64,000 nucleotides of DNA from Lepus europaeus (lineage: Eukaryota > Chordata > Mammalia > Lagomorpha > Leporidae). Location of the stretch: assembly GCF_033115175.1 (NCBI RefSeq), contig NC_084838.1:63642468-63706467 (forward strand). The letters run 5' to 3'. This document shows, one piece after another, positions 47,269 to 59,737 of this stretch. Under the pieces are notes generated by a model, which saw only the letters and a list, made by a program, of their open reading frames with translations, searched no databases and had not been told where the DNA came from. The position numbers and the translations under genes are program-made. Position 1 is the stretch's first letter. The number at the start of each line of letters is the position of its first letter.

Positions 47269-48427
47269 TTTAATTTTTTTTCAAAAATTAAGAATGCAGA
47301 AAAGCCAGAACCAAGTACTAAGAAAAAGAAAGAGATGATATGCAGCAATGAGATTCATGAAATAAGAACTTAGTAATTTGGCAAGCTTTGATTTGCTAGA
47401 ATGATAGAATAGAGATATTTAACCAAATGTTATATGAGATGAGGAATCTCAAGAAAAAGAAGTTTGAGATGTTTAAGTGTGGACTGCAGTGTTGAGTTGT
47501 TGTGCTGATTGAACTCAGTGTAAGTAAGAGAATGGAATATCTTATCGAAACTGATTTTTTCTTTCATAGCTGAGCAAGAGAACATATAAGAAATTAAAAT
47601 TTCCTTTTAAACCTATGTTCTCTAAATTAAACTATTCTGAAATTGATAAAAAGTCCTTTTTATGTTACTCTTAGCCATGGTACTTGGGTTATTTTCTGTC
47701 AAAAGTTACAGCTGTAAAAACATGCAATAAATTTAGGATTAAATGGGATTTTACTTCATGCTCAATTACTGCACTTTCGTAAGCAAATAAATCCAATACA
47801 CACTTCATAGGTGCATTCACATATTTAAATGTGTAACTTAGCTTTAGAAGAAGAGCATATTTGTCATATAATATGTGTTGTATTTGACTATTTACAACTG
47901 CTAAATAGCTTTATTATTGAGACTGAGAGTTAAAGTTATCTCCATAAACATCAGTTAACTATTCCAAAATTATTTCTCAGGATGATTAAGCTGTAAATCA
48001 ATAAATACTGACAATTTCATGTTGGGTATGGTGTTGGAGAGCCAAACAAATAAATTTACACAGATAAAATTTGCTCACATGGATTAATATTTCCTTTTTA
48101 AACAATCATTTACTTATTTTTAGAAGATGATCTTTGTATCTTTCTTACTGAAGGACATAATTGACGATTACAGTTTTGCAGTAGGCAACTACTTACCTTT
48201 TCAAGAGGAATGTAGGAACAAAAAGTCAATTGGATTCCAACAAATGTTCTAATAGCTTTCAACTAAATATTAGAATAAACTCATCCTCCGGGTAAACATC
48301 TAATTTTAAATAGAACCAGGAAAAATGTGTCTGAGTATGAACAGTGATTTGCTTTCCTCCTTTTTAAACATTTTACCAAATTGCATGAGAAGGAAGAAAC
48401 TTTTTATTGCTCTTCCAGGGAATCGTT
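47269..48427. other. AT-rich sequence, nothing recognised
   Basis: Low-complexity T-run at 47272-47281. No gene or repeat recognised. Confidence 0.55.
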
Positions 48428-48546
48428 AGTCCTCTCTGTGAGATGATTGAAGACAGATTGTTTTCTTTTTTAGCATCTTTACTTGCCTGAGTAAGTTAAA
48501 CATTTCATATGACTGACATATCTGACAGACATTATATCAATGAGAG
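48428..48546 (-). repeat. Inverted repeat, arm 2
   Basis: About 119 bases matching 46795-46909 in reverse orientation, 1.5 kb away. No L1 sequence is visible around this arm, so it may be the source copy, or both may belong to an unlisted short repeat. Confidence 0.8.
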
Positions 48547-49575
48547 GGTACTTTCCAAAAGAGTTATTGTGAATTTCTATTATGCCAGTTATTATTTGAA
48601 GACACAATGCCTTCTATCCTTCAACCTAGCTGTCTGAGTTTTATTTTCTTTTTTCATTCTGTTTCCCAAAGGTAATAGGCATCACTGACAATTTCCGTTC
48701 TGAATGTTGAATATGAGCAATTTATGCTTCTCGGATGAGAAGTGCTAATCTTGTGGAGTTCATGTTTCATTTTACCACTTTTTGTCAAAGAAGTGAGATC
48801 ATTTTTATCTGAAAAAAATTACACATTTCTCAAGCACTAATTGAAAATATATTTGTTTTGTTAATAAATTCTAAAGAGCAGTTGCTATCTTCAAAAGATT
48901 TTGTGTTCTGTTTATTACAATATAGTTATTTGTCCAAATTATAATGTTAATGCTTTGTCTAAGACAAAAATTAAAAATTAAAAACATAGAGCTAGAGTTG
49001 GTATGTTTAATATGCTCTGGGTATCCTTATAGTCATCATTTATTTAACCATAAAACACTGAATATTAAAATATAGGAAAAGCAAAAATATTAAGCTATAG
49101 TTTCTTTTCTGTATAAAACAAATATTTACCTCTTAAATGACTTAGCACATTTGAGCTTTAATCTTTTTTCTATTATATCTTGTAAATGTTGATTATGTGG
49201 GTTTTCTACAAGATATTCCCTCCCCTTGAAACACATTTTCTCCTATTTGTCAACAAAGCTTTATTCACTCTTCATCTATGCTTTTCATTTTAAATAAATG
49301 CTTCTTCTTGCACTTACTCCACATTAGGTCTGCTGTTATTGCCTTAGAGAACACACATTTACTTTCATAGCATGATTAACTCTTAGTATTCACTTCTATT
49401 ACTATTATATAGACTGCGTAATGGCAAAGGCTGTGCAGTGATAACTTCAAGTTTGTGCATGTGTATTCTGTATTATGGCGATTTTTATATAAAATGTGGA
49501 TTACTTTGTAACAGTGTATTCTAGCTTAAATACTTAAATAAGTATCTCCTGCAGCTATATAATTTTTTTCATCAT
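48547..49575. other. AT-rich sequence, nothing recognised
   Basis: 1 kb up to the SDHD retrocopy target site. No coding frame or repeat recognised. Confidence 0.55.
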
Positions 49576-49589
49576 CCAGTTCATCTTTT

Positions 49590-50813
<1,224 letters not shown>

Positions 50814-50854
50814 CCAGTTCATCTTTTATTCATTCTCTTGGCAATTTACACTAA

Positions 50855-50945
50855 GTGCCCACTATATATGTATACATATGTACACATAAATATATATGTA
50901 TTTTATATATATACCTGCACATACATGTGCATGCATATACTTACA
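50855..50945. repeat. Alternating purine-pyrimidine (TA/TG-rich) run
   Basis: Mixed TATA, TGTA and ACAT units with palindromic words such as ACATGT and TGCATGCA. Low-complexity sequence between the SDHD retrocopy and an old L1. Confidence 0.7.
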
Positions 50946-50954
50946 TTATCAAAA

Positions 50955-51263
50955 CTTGTTTATGTATTCATCTGTCAAAGGATACTTTGGCTATTTTCAT
51001 CATAACTTGCCTGTTGTTAACAACAATGAAATAAGCATATGAATTTAAAAATTTCTTTTAAGTTCAGATTTCATTGTATACATTCATGAGTGAGATAACT
51101 GGATGATATTTTTGTTCTATTTGTAGTTCTACTTTGAATAATAATAATAATAAACCTACTGCTATCATAGAGGCTGTAACAATCTACCTTCCAATCAACA
51201 GTGTATGAGAGTCACATTTTCTCCAAATCCTTGCAAATTATTCTCATCTTTTTTCTGTTTAAA
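50955..51263 (-). mobile_element. Old L1, antisense, left segment
   Basis: ATGTATTCATCTGTCAAAGG, GTTAACAACAATGAAATAAG and TCTACCTTCCAATCAACAGT follow the antisense L1 order. It continues at 51938-52334 after two nested CSINEs. Confidence 0.75.
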
Positions 51264-51533
51264 TATTTTTTTTATTTATTTGAAAGGTAGATTAATAGAG
51301 AGATCTGCTGGTTCACTCCACAAATGCTTATACCACCTTTATTGGGACAGGCCAAAAGACAGGAGCTGGAAACACATCTGGGTCTCTTAATACAGATGAC
51401 AGGGACACAGCCATTTTATCCATCACTTACTACCTCTGAGGTTTGCATTAAATAGAATGTGGAACTGGGAGTGGAGCAAGAACTTGAACCCAGAAATTCT
51501 CGTATTGGATGTTAGCATAACTGTTTTTTTTTT
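51264..51533 (-). mobile_element. CSINE, antisense, old (host copy), left part
   Basis: TTTATTTATTTGAAAGG edge and diverged body to GATGTTAGCATAACTG. Its remaining end is 51901-51937, after another CSINE inserted into it. Itself inserted in an old L1. Confidence 0.82.
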
Positions 51534-51900
51534 TTTAATCTTTTCTTTCCTTCTTTCCTTTTTCCTTATTCTCTTCTTTCTTTTGCAGAGTGAGAGAAAG
51601 AGGGAAGAAGAGACACAAAGGGAGAAATAGAGACGAGAGAGCACTCTCCCATTTCCTGGTTTATTTCCTAGATTATTGCAACAGCCAGTGCTGGGTCCAG
51701 CCAAATGAGAGCCATAACACTAACCAGGTTTTCCACATGGTGACAGGGCTCCAGGTACTTGGGCCATCTTCCACAGCCTTGCCAGGAGCACTAACAATAA
51801 CCTGGACAGGAAACAGTTTCTGGAACTCAAATACTTTGAATTGGGAAGCCAACATCTCAATTGACAGTTTAACTTGCTGTACCACCAAGCTGGCTTCTGG
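51534..51900 (-). mobile_element. CSINE, antisense, nested inside another CSINE
   Basis: T-run plus TTCC-rich edge, GA-rich stretch, body (GCTCCAGGTACTTGGGCC) and antisense head CCACCAAGCTGGC. GGATGTTAGCATAACT at its left and GGACATGGGCATCCTAACT at its right are diverged copies of its target in the host SINE. Confidence 0.84.
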
Positions 51901-51937
51901 GACATGGGCATCCTAACTATAGCATCAAATGCCCACC
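51901..51937 (-). mobile_element. CSINE host copy, right remnant
   Basis: ends ATAGCATCAAATGCCCACC, the terminal sequence of old antisense CSINEs (compare 23898-23913), completing the host copy that starts at 51264. Confidence 0.78.
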
Positions 51938-52334
51938 ATGCCTTTTGTCTTTTTTTTTTTTAACAAATAAGAGCTTTTCTGATACATATGTAGTGATATT
52001 CTACTGAAGTTTTGATATGCATTTTCACGATGATTAGTGATCCTAAGCATCTTTTCATTACCTGTTAGCCACATGTATATCTTATTTTGAGAAATCTATT
52101 CAGGTCCTTTAGCCAACATTAATGAATTATTATTTTCCTATCATACAGCAGTTGTTTGTCGTCTTTATATGTTTAGGATATTGACCCTTAATCAGAACTA
52201 TGATTTGCAAATATTTTCTTCTATAGATTTTTTTCTTCATTGTATTAATTGATTCTTTTACTGTAGAGAAGTTTCTTTCATTTTTCCCTATATTTTATTT
52301 TAGGAGTATTATAGTATCAAGTGTTATATTTAAT
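51938..52334 (-). mobile_element. Old L1, antisense, right segment
   Basis: AGAGCTTTTCTGATACATAT, TTTCACGATGATTAGTGATC, GAGAAATCTATTCAGGTCC and TTTGCAAATATTTTCTTC continue the antisense L1 interrupted at 51263. Confidence 0.82.
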
Positions 52335-52505
52335 TCCTTTTTAAATTTATTTATTTGAAAGTCACTGTTACAGAGGAAGAGGAAGAAACAGAGAGTGAGA
52401 TAAAGAGATTTCTATCAGCTGACTCAGTCCCCTAATGGTCATCATGACCAGAACTAGGCCAGGCCAAAGCCAAGAGCCAGGAGCTTCATCCAGGTGCCCA
52501 AATAC
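52335..52505 (-). mobile_element. CSINE, antisense, only 3' half
   Basis: TTATTTATTTGAAAGTCACTG edge through CAGGAGCTTCATCCAGGTGC to CTTGGACCATCTCAA, then homology stops. The 5' half is missing, as is common for truncated SINEs. Confidence 0.85.
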
Positions 52506-52739
52506 TTGGACCATCTCAACCCCGTTTTTTTTTTGTTTGTTTGTTTGTTTGTTTTTTTAGAAGAGGAAAAAAAATTGGGAGCTGTCTCAGTAGGCTGGTT
52601 AAGGTGGATGCCATTATGTACAAATGGAGGCTCTATATCCAAGTCTCTCTGCTTTTATGTTCCCAGGTCCTACAGATAGACTGTTCAGCTGTATAGTTCT
52701 GCATAAATTCCTACAGACTTACTTCTGAGGGTTCAGTTT
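52506..52739. other. Unassigned segment after a (GTTT)n run
   Basis: A T/GTTT run (52526-52558) is the kind of edge an antisense retroelement leaves, followed by about 180 non-repetitive bases I cannot assign. Confidence 0.4.
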
Positions 52740-52753
52740 GAAAAGTTGTCATG

Positions 52754-53092
52754 ATGGGTTGGCACTGTGGTGTAGCAGGTAAAGCTGCCATCTGCAGTGC
52801 CGGAATCCCATACAGGCTCCCATTTGAGTCCTGGCTGCTCCACATCCTATCCACCTCTCTGCTATTACCTGGGAAAGCAGTAGAAGATGGCTCAAGTCCT
52901 TAGGCCACTGCACCTGTGTGGGAGACCTGCAAGAATCTCCTGGATCCTGACTTCAGATCGGCACAGCTCCTGCCATTGTGGCCAACTGGGGACTGAACCA
53001 GTGGATGGAAGACCTCTTTCTCTCTCTGCCTCTCCTTTTCTGTCTGTGTAACTCTGACTTTCAAATAAATTAAAAACAAACAAACAAAAAAA
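52754..53092 (+). mobile_element. CSINE, full length
   Basis: Head TGGGTTGGCACTGTGGTGTA through the body to an AAACAAACAAAC tail. Perfect 14-bp target duplication GAAAAGTTGTCATG at 52740-52753 and 53093-53106. Confidence 0.95.
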
Positions 53093-53189
53093 GAAAAGTT
53101 GTCATGGGATCCTAAATGCCCTTAAGCTGGGCAGTAAAAGTAGCATTTTATATGTTTAGTGATAATGTAGATATATAGATATAGATAAT

Positions 53190-53655
53190 ATAGACAGGAT
53201 TAAAATAGGAGGGACTACTCCAACATGGGAAGGAGTCCCTACAGAAGACTCACAGAATGACAATTGCTGTAAGTAGCACTCAATGACCTCAGGGTCAGCC
53301 CATTAGGCATTCTGGTCTGGCTGAAAAGCCCATGAGATTATTTCAGGTACGGAAAACCAGTTCACTGTTGCAAAAGTGCTCCCCACCATGAAGGACCTCT
53401 CTAGTTCAGACCTCAATGGAAAGAAGTGGTCATCAAATAAGGATGTATTCTTCTCTGAAGTGGGAGAGAACTTTTACTTTGCTCATAGCCTTGTCTAAGA
53501 ACCAATGGAGTTCCACAACATAGGTATTTGCTGTCAAGAACCTCAGGTGATCACTGACATCATACATAAGAGTGGGTTGTTAAATTAACATCAGGAGTCA
53601 CTGTGTACTAACTTACCACACAGAACCTCTGGCCCCAAATTGTTGTATTATTAGA
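53190..53655 (-). mobile_element. Old L1 3' UTR fragment, antisense
   Basis: CTCCAACATGGGAAGGAGTC, TCTGGCTGAAAAGCCCATGAG and AAGAAGTGGTCATCAAATAAGG-like words run in the same order as 28970-29235 of the young antisense L1, with much divergence. The end, AACATCAGGAGTCACTGTG, also matches the shared L1 3' UTR. Confidence 0.72.
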
Positions 53656-53719
53656 ATTAGTGGTAAAATTTGCTCTCAAAAATTTACTTTGTTTTCGTAT
53701 GTTAAGTATAAGGGATTCT

Positions 53720-54062
53720 GGCAGGCGCCGTGGCTCAACAGGCTAATCCTCTGCCTAGCAGCGCTGGCACACGGGGTTCCAGTCCTGGTCGGGGAGCCGG
53801 ATTCTGTCCCGGTTGCCCCTCTTCCAGGCCAGCTCTCTGCTATGGCCCGGGAGTACAGTGGAGGATGGCCCAAGTGCTTGGGCCCTGCACCCCGTGGGAG
53901 ACCAGGAGAAGCACCTGGCTCCTGCCTTCGGATCAGCGCGGTGCACTGGCAGCAGCGTGCTGGCCGCGCCGGCCATTGGAGGGTGAACAGACAGCAAAGG
54001 AAGACCTCTCTCTCTGTCCCTCTCTCTCACTGTCCACTCTGCCTGTCAAAAAAAAAAAAAAA
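53720..54062 (+). mobile_element. CSINE, young, full length
   Basis: Head GGCAGGCGCCGTGGCTCAAC, GC-rich young body, A-run. Perfect 13-bp target duplication TATAAGGGATTCT at 53707-53719 and 54063-54075. Frames of up to 132 codons over it are SINE by-products. Confidence 0.96.
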
Positions 54063-54075
54063 TATAAGGGATTCT

Positions 54076-54439
54076 TATGTCTCATAAGTTTTAGTTATAC
54101 CTAAGTGTCCAACTCCATTGCTTCTAAGAGATTTGTTTTTATCCTTAGGTGCTTATTTAAAATCAACTAAGCTTCTCAAACATGGACTCTTGGACCTATG
54201 TTTCTCTGTAATACTTGTATCTTGTATGTTTTAAGGTTAAAAAGGAGAGTACAAAATCGTTAAAGTTCCCCAGGCCTATTAAGGGAGTTGTTTTAATGCT
54301 TCTTATTGTGTTAAACCCTTATTTGAAGGATGTTTTATTTTGCATCCCATTAAACCCAGAATTTTGGAAAGCCATGGTACAGAGTTTCCGCAACAAAGCT
54401 CAGGTTTCTAAATAAGAGGTAGATAACCTGGATTTTATT
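54076..54439. other. Unassigned sequence before the retrovirus remnant
   Basis: A 66-codon plus frame (54215-54415) has no recognised domain. This may be eroded retroviral sequence or plain flank. Confidence 0.4.
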
Positions 54440-55310
54440 CTAACCCCAGGAAAGCATGCTCTTTCATTCAGGAGAAAGGAAGCTACTCTATGTATAGGGT
54501 CACCACAGATGAGAGAGCAGCAAAGGACCTTTCTGGGAATGGCAGGATTCTACAGAATATGGATTCTAGGATTTGTATTCTATAGAATATGGATTACAGG
54601 ATTAATAGCTAAAGCTTTGCATGCAGCTTAAAAAGGCCATGACACAGACTCATTTTGCTAGACAGGAGAGTTACAGAAGGCATTCCAAAGAATTAAAAAA
54701 GCTTCTAACAGCAGCTCCAGCATTAGGAATCCCTAACCTGAGTAAGCCATTCACCTTGTTTATAGGAAAGAAAAAAAAAAAGAGGGGGTTGCTCTAAGAG
54801 GGTTTTTTTTTTTTTCCATCTCTATGCGTATTGGAGACCTTAGTCATTGGTTAAAATTGAAAAGGCTAATCATAGACTTAAGAAAATTCTACCTAATCTT
54901 TGCCAGGAGACCTCAGACACATGGCTTAACCTATTGCCTATTGCCCTTCTCAGGATGTGAATAACATCCAAGACCACCTTAAAGCTTAGTCCATATACGA
55001 TGCTATATGGAAGACCTTACCTTGCCTCTGTCAGAGATCAGATAAAGAATATCATTAATTTAGGCCAGGCACAAAAGGCTCCGATGGAGTATGATAATAA
55101 AGTTCTCCCAGTGCCAGATCCCAAGACTCATCAATAGCCTGTTTCCCCAGTAGATTTAGTTTTATTGATAACTTTAATGGAAGGATCTCCTTCAGACTAG
55201 TTGCAACATAAATTTAAGGGACTCTACCAGGTTCTACTGAGCACACTTAACCTTAGTGAAATTGCAGAGCATCTCAAGCTGGGTACATTTGTCAAGGATA
55301 AAATGTCTAC
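54440..55310 (+). pseudogene. Endogenous retrovirus pol remnant (class I, gamma-like)
   Basis: Broken pol of a gamma-like retrovirus. In separate frames I see the end of reverse transcriptase (TFLGMAGFYRIW near 54525-54560), the RT/RNase H junction (LLTAAPALGIP-like, 54700-54735), then after a large loss the end of integrase (SPYTMLYGRP near 54985-55020, and a GLYQVLL-like segment near 55215-55240). Most of RT, RNase H and integrase is missing; stops and frameshifts occur throughout. TAGAATATGGATT is duplicated at about 54552-54600. No gag or protease was found. It cannot encode an enzyme. Confidence 0.85.
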
Positions 55311-55830
55311 TTGAGTCTTCACAGATGAACTCAAAAGATAAGTCTACCTATTCCTGTAAGCCAGTTGAAGACCTTAATTACCTTTTCAAAAAGCAAAAAG
55401 AAGTAAAGCTTTTACTTTCATCACATCATGACTGCTGCATTTTAAGGCAGATATGTTGTGCCTATCTCTTCTTTTCATTCTTTATGAGAGCTGTTACTGG
55501 TGGAAAACTCCCTAGTGAGCTCTTCTATTATAATACTGGAAGATCTTGGTGAGCCATATGAAACTGATTTTAAAAACCTGACCATAGCTTTAGACAATGT
55601 GGCTTACACTTCAGGACAACTTTTACAGCAAGTACTTACATCAGTTGACACTCTTTCCAAGGTATTCATGGATAATAGACAGGCATTGGAATATTATATT
55701 TATAGGGCAAGGAGGAACATGTGCAATGAATGATGAAATCTGCCACCTTTACTGGAACAGTAGTATGTTCACTGAAAGAGACATTAAAATCTCTATGCTC
55801 AGGCTAAAAGGTTTTATAATCTGAACAGTA
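55311..55830 (+). pseudogene. Endogenous retrovirus env remnant (transmembrane subunit)
   Basis: Most of env is gone. What remains at about 55560-55790 resembles the transmembrane subunit ectodomain: a leucine/serine heptad-like stretch, then MDNRQALEYY and, in another frame, GQGGTCAMNDEIC, which recalls the region before the conserved cysteine cluster of gammaretroviral TM proteins. The change of frame between these two parts shows the gene is dead. The surface subunit is not recognisable. Confidence 0.7.
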
Positions 55831-56190
55831 TAGCCTATAACCACTCACTATTTAGGAGTCTATAAAATATGTTCTTTCCGTCTTAAAGGGCACTCCACTG
55901 CAATTTGTTTTGTTCTAATATTGCTCATGTTAATTGATATTCTTGTGTGTTTCAGAACTCAAAACTTCTGAGAGTAATGATGACCATGGAGGGGACACAG
56001 CCATTACAGTGGGTGAAAGTTATCCAGTCCATGAAGCAAATTCATTAGATGAGATAGGAAGAGATTCCCAGACCCAGGACAGGCAGGGTCTGCATCCCTG
56101 ATCAGCAGGAATTAGATACAGAAAATACAATGAGACTACATCCTTCAGCATCCCCTTAACTTCAAGGGTCTGGAATCTCTGAGGGAGGAA
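55831..56190 (+). other. Retroviral 3' non-coding region with polypurine tract
   Basis: Region between the env remnant and the 3' LTR. It ends in a purine run (GAGGGAGGAA, 56181-56190) directly before TGACATGG, where a polypurine tract would prime plus-strand DNA. Confidence 0.6.
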
Positions 56191-56608
56191 TGACATGGGA
56201 CTAGTCAGGCAGAAAGATTAAGCCCATGTGCTGGAGGCTACACCCCCTTTCCCCTACTGTGATCTCACCTGTATCCACCCACTTGTCAATCAGATTATGT
56301 AACCACTCCTCTTTTGTAAGTGCATAAGAGGTCTGGGCTGTGGTTCTGCCTGGCCCTTCTACTGCCTGTTTGCTCTCCCACCTGCACACCCTCTGGCTTT
56401 CTCTCTGGAAATGATTGGTATGGAACTCCCCTTTACTCTTTCTGACCCACTCTCCCTTAATAAAGTCTTCATATTCCTGTGTATTTTCCTCACTTTCTGA
56501 ATAAATCCTAAATCTTGCAATGTTGCATTTCTTGCTTGAGATGATGCTTATCTAAGTAAATGGCAAGAACCCAAAATATTAAATTTTGTCTAAAGTTAAC
56601 CCATAACA
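56191..56608 (+). mobile_element. 3' LTR of the class I endogenous retrovirus
   Basis: Starts TGACATGGGACTAG after the purine run. It has GC-richer U3, a CATAAGAG TATA-like site at about 56323, and an AATAAA at 56459-56464 followed by a GT/TC-rich stretch. The 3' edge is uncertain (a CA at 56527 or 56608). No 5' LTR lies in the window before the pol remnant, so the provirus is 5'-deleted. Confidence 0.75.
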
Positions 56609-57665
56609 CTTTGGTGGTAAATTGTTTCCATTTTTGCTTATCTGTCAAATACCTTATTTCTCTTTTATTTCGGAAGGATTTCTTAGCTGGATATAATATT
56701 CTTGGTTAAAATTTTGTTTTGTTTTGTTTTGTTTTTTAAGACCCTGATTATATCACCGCACTCTTTCGGTTGTAGGCTTTTGCTAAGAAGTCTGCTATTA
56801 GTTCAGTAGTTTTTTCTTTGTATGTTACTTGATGTATTTTCCTTACTGTATTTAGGATTCTCTCCTTATCCTTACCCTTTGACAGCTTGATTACAATATG
56901 CTTTGGAGAAAATAATTTTTGGTTAAATCTGCTTGGGGTTTTTTAGCTTCCTGAATCTTAATGTCTAGATCTCTTTCAAGACCTGGGAAATTTTTAGCTA
57001 TCATTAAATTTAGTGGACTCTCAATGCCTTTTCCTCTCCTCTCCTTATGAATCCCTCTTATATGAATAGTTAGTCTTTTGATGATATTCCACATGTATGT
57101 AGACTTTATTAATTATTTTTAATTATTTTCTCTTTAACTTTGTTTGATTGAGGTATTTCAAATGTTTTGTCCTTAAGGTAAGAGATTCTTTTCTCCACCT
57201 GCTCTATTCTGCTCTTGAAGTTCTGTTTTATTATTTTTTTTATTTCACATTTTTCTAGTCCTCAATTTCCTTAGTGAATTTCTAAATATATGATCTATCT
57301 ATACATTGCTGAAAATTTAATACTGAAATTCACTACTATAATTGTATTACCAACTATCTTTCCCTTCAGATGTATTAATATTTGATTTATATATTGGTTT
57401 TGCCAGTGTTGAATATATTCATATTTATAGTTACCATTTCCACTTGACAAATTGGCAGCTTTTTCATTATAGAGTTATTTTCTTTCTCTTTTATAACTTT
57501 GAAATTAAATTCTTCTTTCATCTGAAATAAGTATAGCTATCCCCATTTCCCCTTGCTCTCTGCTTACATGTAATGTCATTCTGATGCCTTCAGATTCAGT
57601 CTATGTGTGTTCTTATAGGTGAAATGAGTCATTTTCAGCCAGCATATTATTAGCTCTAATTTCAT
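56609..57665 (-). mobile_element. Ancient L1 (L1M-like), antisense
   Basis: Order and wording of an old antisense L1: TTATTTCGGAAGGATTTCTT, GCTGGATATAATATTCTTGG, AGAAGTCTGCTATTAGTTC, TTTGACAGCTTGATTACAAT, AAGTATAGCTATCCCCATTT, CAGTCTATGTGTGTTCTTAT. An inserted (GTTTT)n lies at 56716-56735. Heavily eroded. Confidence 0.8.
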
Positions 57666-58311
57666 TTTTAACATGGTTAAAGAAAATAGAAAGCAAAAAT
57701 TTCTAGCTTTCAATTTCTCATTGTCATAATCCTAAACTAAAATAAAATATGGCCAAACAAGTAATACATGGAAGTGCCAGTAACATTGAACTGCACAAAA
57801 CTTATCATTACCCTGTGAAGAACACAGTACAAAGTCCTTATAAAGCAGAGATTAAAAACACTAATTGAAAACATATTGGAGAAATGGAATAGCTATGTGC
57901 AGGCAAGATGTAATTACTACAGTCAGGTTCTTAAAAATAAAATATAGTGGCCAGTGTTTTGTTCTAGAAATAGAACATTGTGAACAGTTTAGCACAGCTA
58001 AGTGCAATGAGAATGAAGTTTGGATTTCCTCCATGGTTGAATTTTCCAAGGAAATATGTATGGAAGACATCAAATAAATCATTTTAGGTACTAAAAGAGA
58101 TTTGATGATACATACATGAGACTCTGGTATATCATGATGCAATCTTAAGTGCCAAATTTACCAAAAATATGGTATGGATCCTGGGGGAGAATAAAGTCTT
58201 AAATATATTTATATTTCTATATTTCACTGTAATATGAGATAATCACTGCAATTTTGAGGTAAAAATTAATATTTTTATGTTAAGAATAATTTGTTTATTA
58301 TTTTATATTTT
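57666..58311. other. AT-rich sequence, nothing recognised
   Basis: Frames at 57861-58142 (minus, 93 codons) and 57865-58077 have no recognised domain. Confidence 0.5.
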
Positions 58312-58892
58312 TTTAACTTTTATTTAATGGATATAAATTTCCAAAGTACAGCTTATGGATTACAATGGATTCCCCCCCAAACAACTTCCCTCCCACCCGC
58401 AACCCTCCCCTTTCCCGCTCCCTCTCCCCTTCCATTCACATCAAGATTCACTTTCAATTCTCTTTATATACAGAAGATCAGTTTAGCACATATTAAGCAA
58501 AGATTTCAACAGTTTGCCCCCACATAGCAATACAAAGTGAAAAAGACTGTTGGAGTACTAGTTATAGCATTAAATAAGAGTGTACAGCACATTAAAGACA
58601 GAGAACCTACATGATTTTTTTTTAAATTAATTAATTTTCTATGCCATTTCCAATTTAACACCAGGTTTTTTTTTTTTCATTTTCAATTATCTTTATATAC
58701 AGAAAATCGATTCAGTATATACTGAGTAAAGATTTCATCAGTTTGCACCCACACAGAAATACAAAGTGTAAAAATACTGTTTTAGTACTAGTTACAGCAT
58801 CACTTCACATTGGACAACGCATTAAAGACAGATCCCTCATGAGGAGTAAGTACACAGTTACTCCTGTTGTTGACTTAACAATTTGACACTCT
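58312..58892 (-). mobile_element. L1 3' UTR tail, antisense (rabbit-type L1)
   Basis: Poly-T edge, TTTATTTAATGGATATAAAT, C-rich tract 58370-58435, two copies of the TTTATATACAGAA motif, ending at CAATTTGACACTCTT where the longer copies continue. Very similar to 28037-28625. No clear target duplication found. Confidence 0.92.
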
Positions 58893-59451
58893 TCAGGGTA
58901 TTTCAAAAAACAAACACAAAATTGTTGTCTATTATACTTAAATAGGTACAATGAGACTGTTAAGGTTACATGTCTATATAAACGTGTAAAATATACTTAA
59001 CAATTTTTATTTTGATTCTATTAACCTGTTCTCTATTATTTATAAAAAATTGGACTCTTAAGAGACTGAGTGCTTTAAAATTTCTGATGATTATCCTCAT
59101 AATTGGCATAAATAATATTTCTGATAAAATTAATGTTATGAAGGAATTACAACAATCTACCAAGCACAGTCAATTTTTTATTAGTCAACTCCCATTCCTG
59201 ATCCTATAAAAATGAACATTACAATCATAACAGTTTATATTTCCAAATTCTGATTTTCTTACTTATGGGTAAAAATTCAGCAGGGAAAATTTAGAAATTG
59301 TTCTCAGAAGCTGTTTGAGTTAAGATTTTCAGATAAGCAGTATATGTTTTTCCTACATCAGTCTAGAAAAGGAAGTATCCAGAAACATGTTAGGCACCGA
59401 AAGCCTCACCTGTCCATTCTGATGTATTTCTCTTTCATTTTTTGTGTATTT
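58893..59451. other. AT-rich sequence, nothing recognised
   Basis: No gene or repeat recognised. Confidence 0.5.
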
Positions 59452-59737
59452 ATGTTCTTGTATTTTTATTTATATGAAAATAGGGTGGGGAGAGAAGTTT
59501 TCCATTCTCTGGTTAATTCCCCAAATGTCGGCAACAGCTGATGCTGGTGTAAGCCAAAATCAGAAGCTTGGAACTCCATCTAGGTCTCAGAATAGAACGA
59601 CAGAGACCAAACTATCAACACATTTCTTCCTGTCTTTCAGATTTTTCATAAGTGGGAAGGTGGATAGGAAGCAGAGGTGGGATCTGGGCATCCCAAGAGC
59701 CACCTACTGTACCACAACACTAGCATGTTTGCCCCAT
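59452..59737 (-). mobile_element. CSINE, antisense, old
   Basis: TTTTTATTTATATGAAAAT edge, CCATTCTCTGGTTAATTCCC body, GGAACTCCATCTAGGTCTC, and head remnant CTACTGTACCACAACACTAG. Includes internal rearrangement around 59610-59650. Confidence 0.72.

Noticed and set aside
55500-55824. Working envelope (syncytin-like) gene
   Set aside because: The two recognisable pieces are in different frames and nearly all of env is absent.
58893-58930. Mariner terminal repeat next to the L1 tail
   Set aside because: Only about 20 bases (GTATTTCAAAAAACAAAC) resemble it; too short to support.
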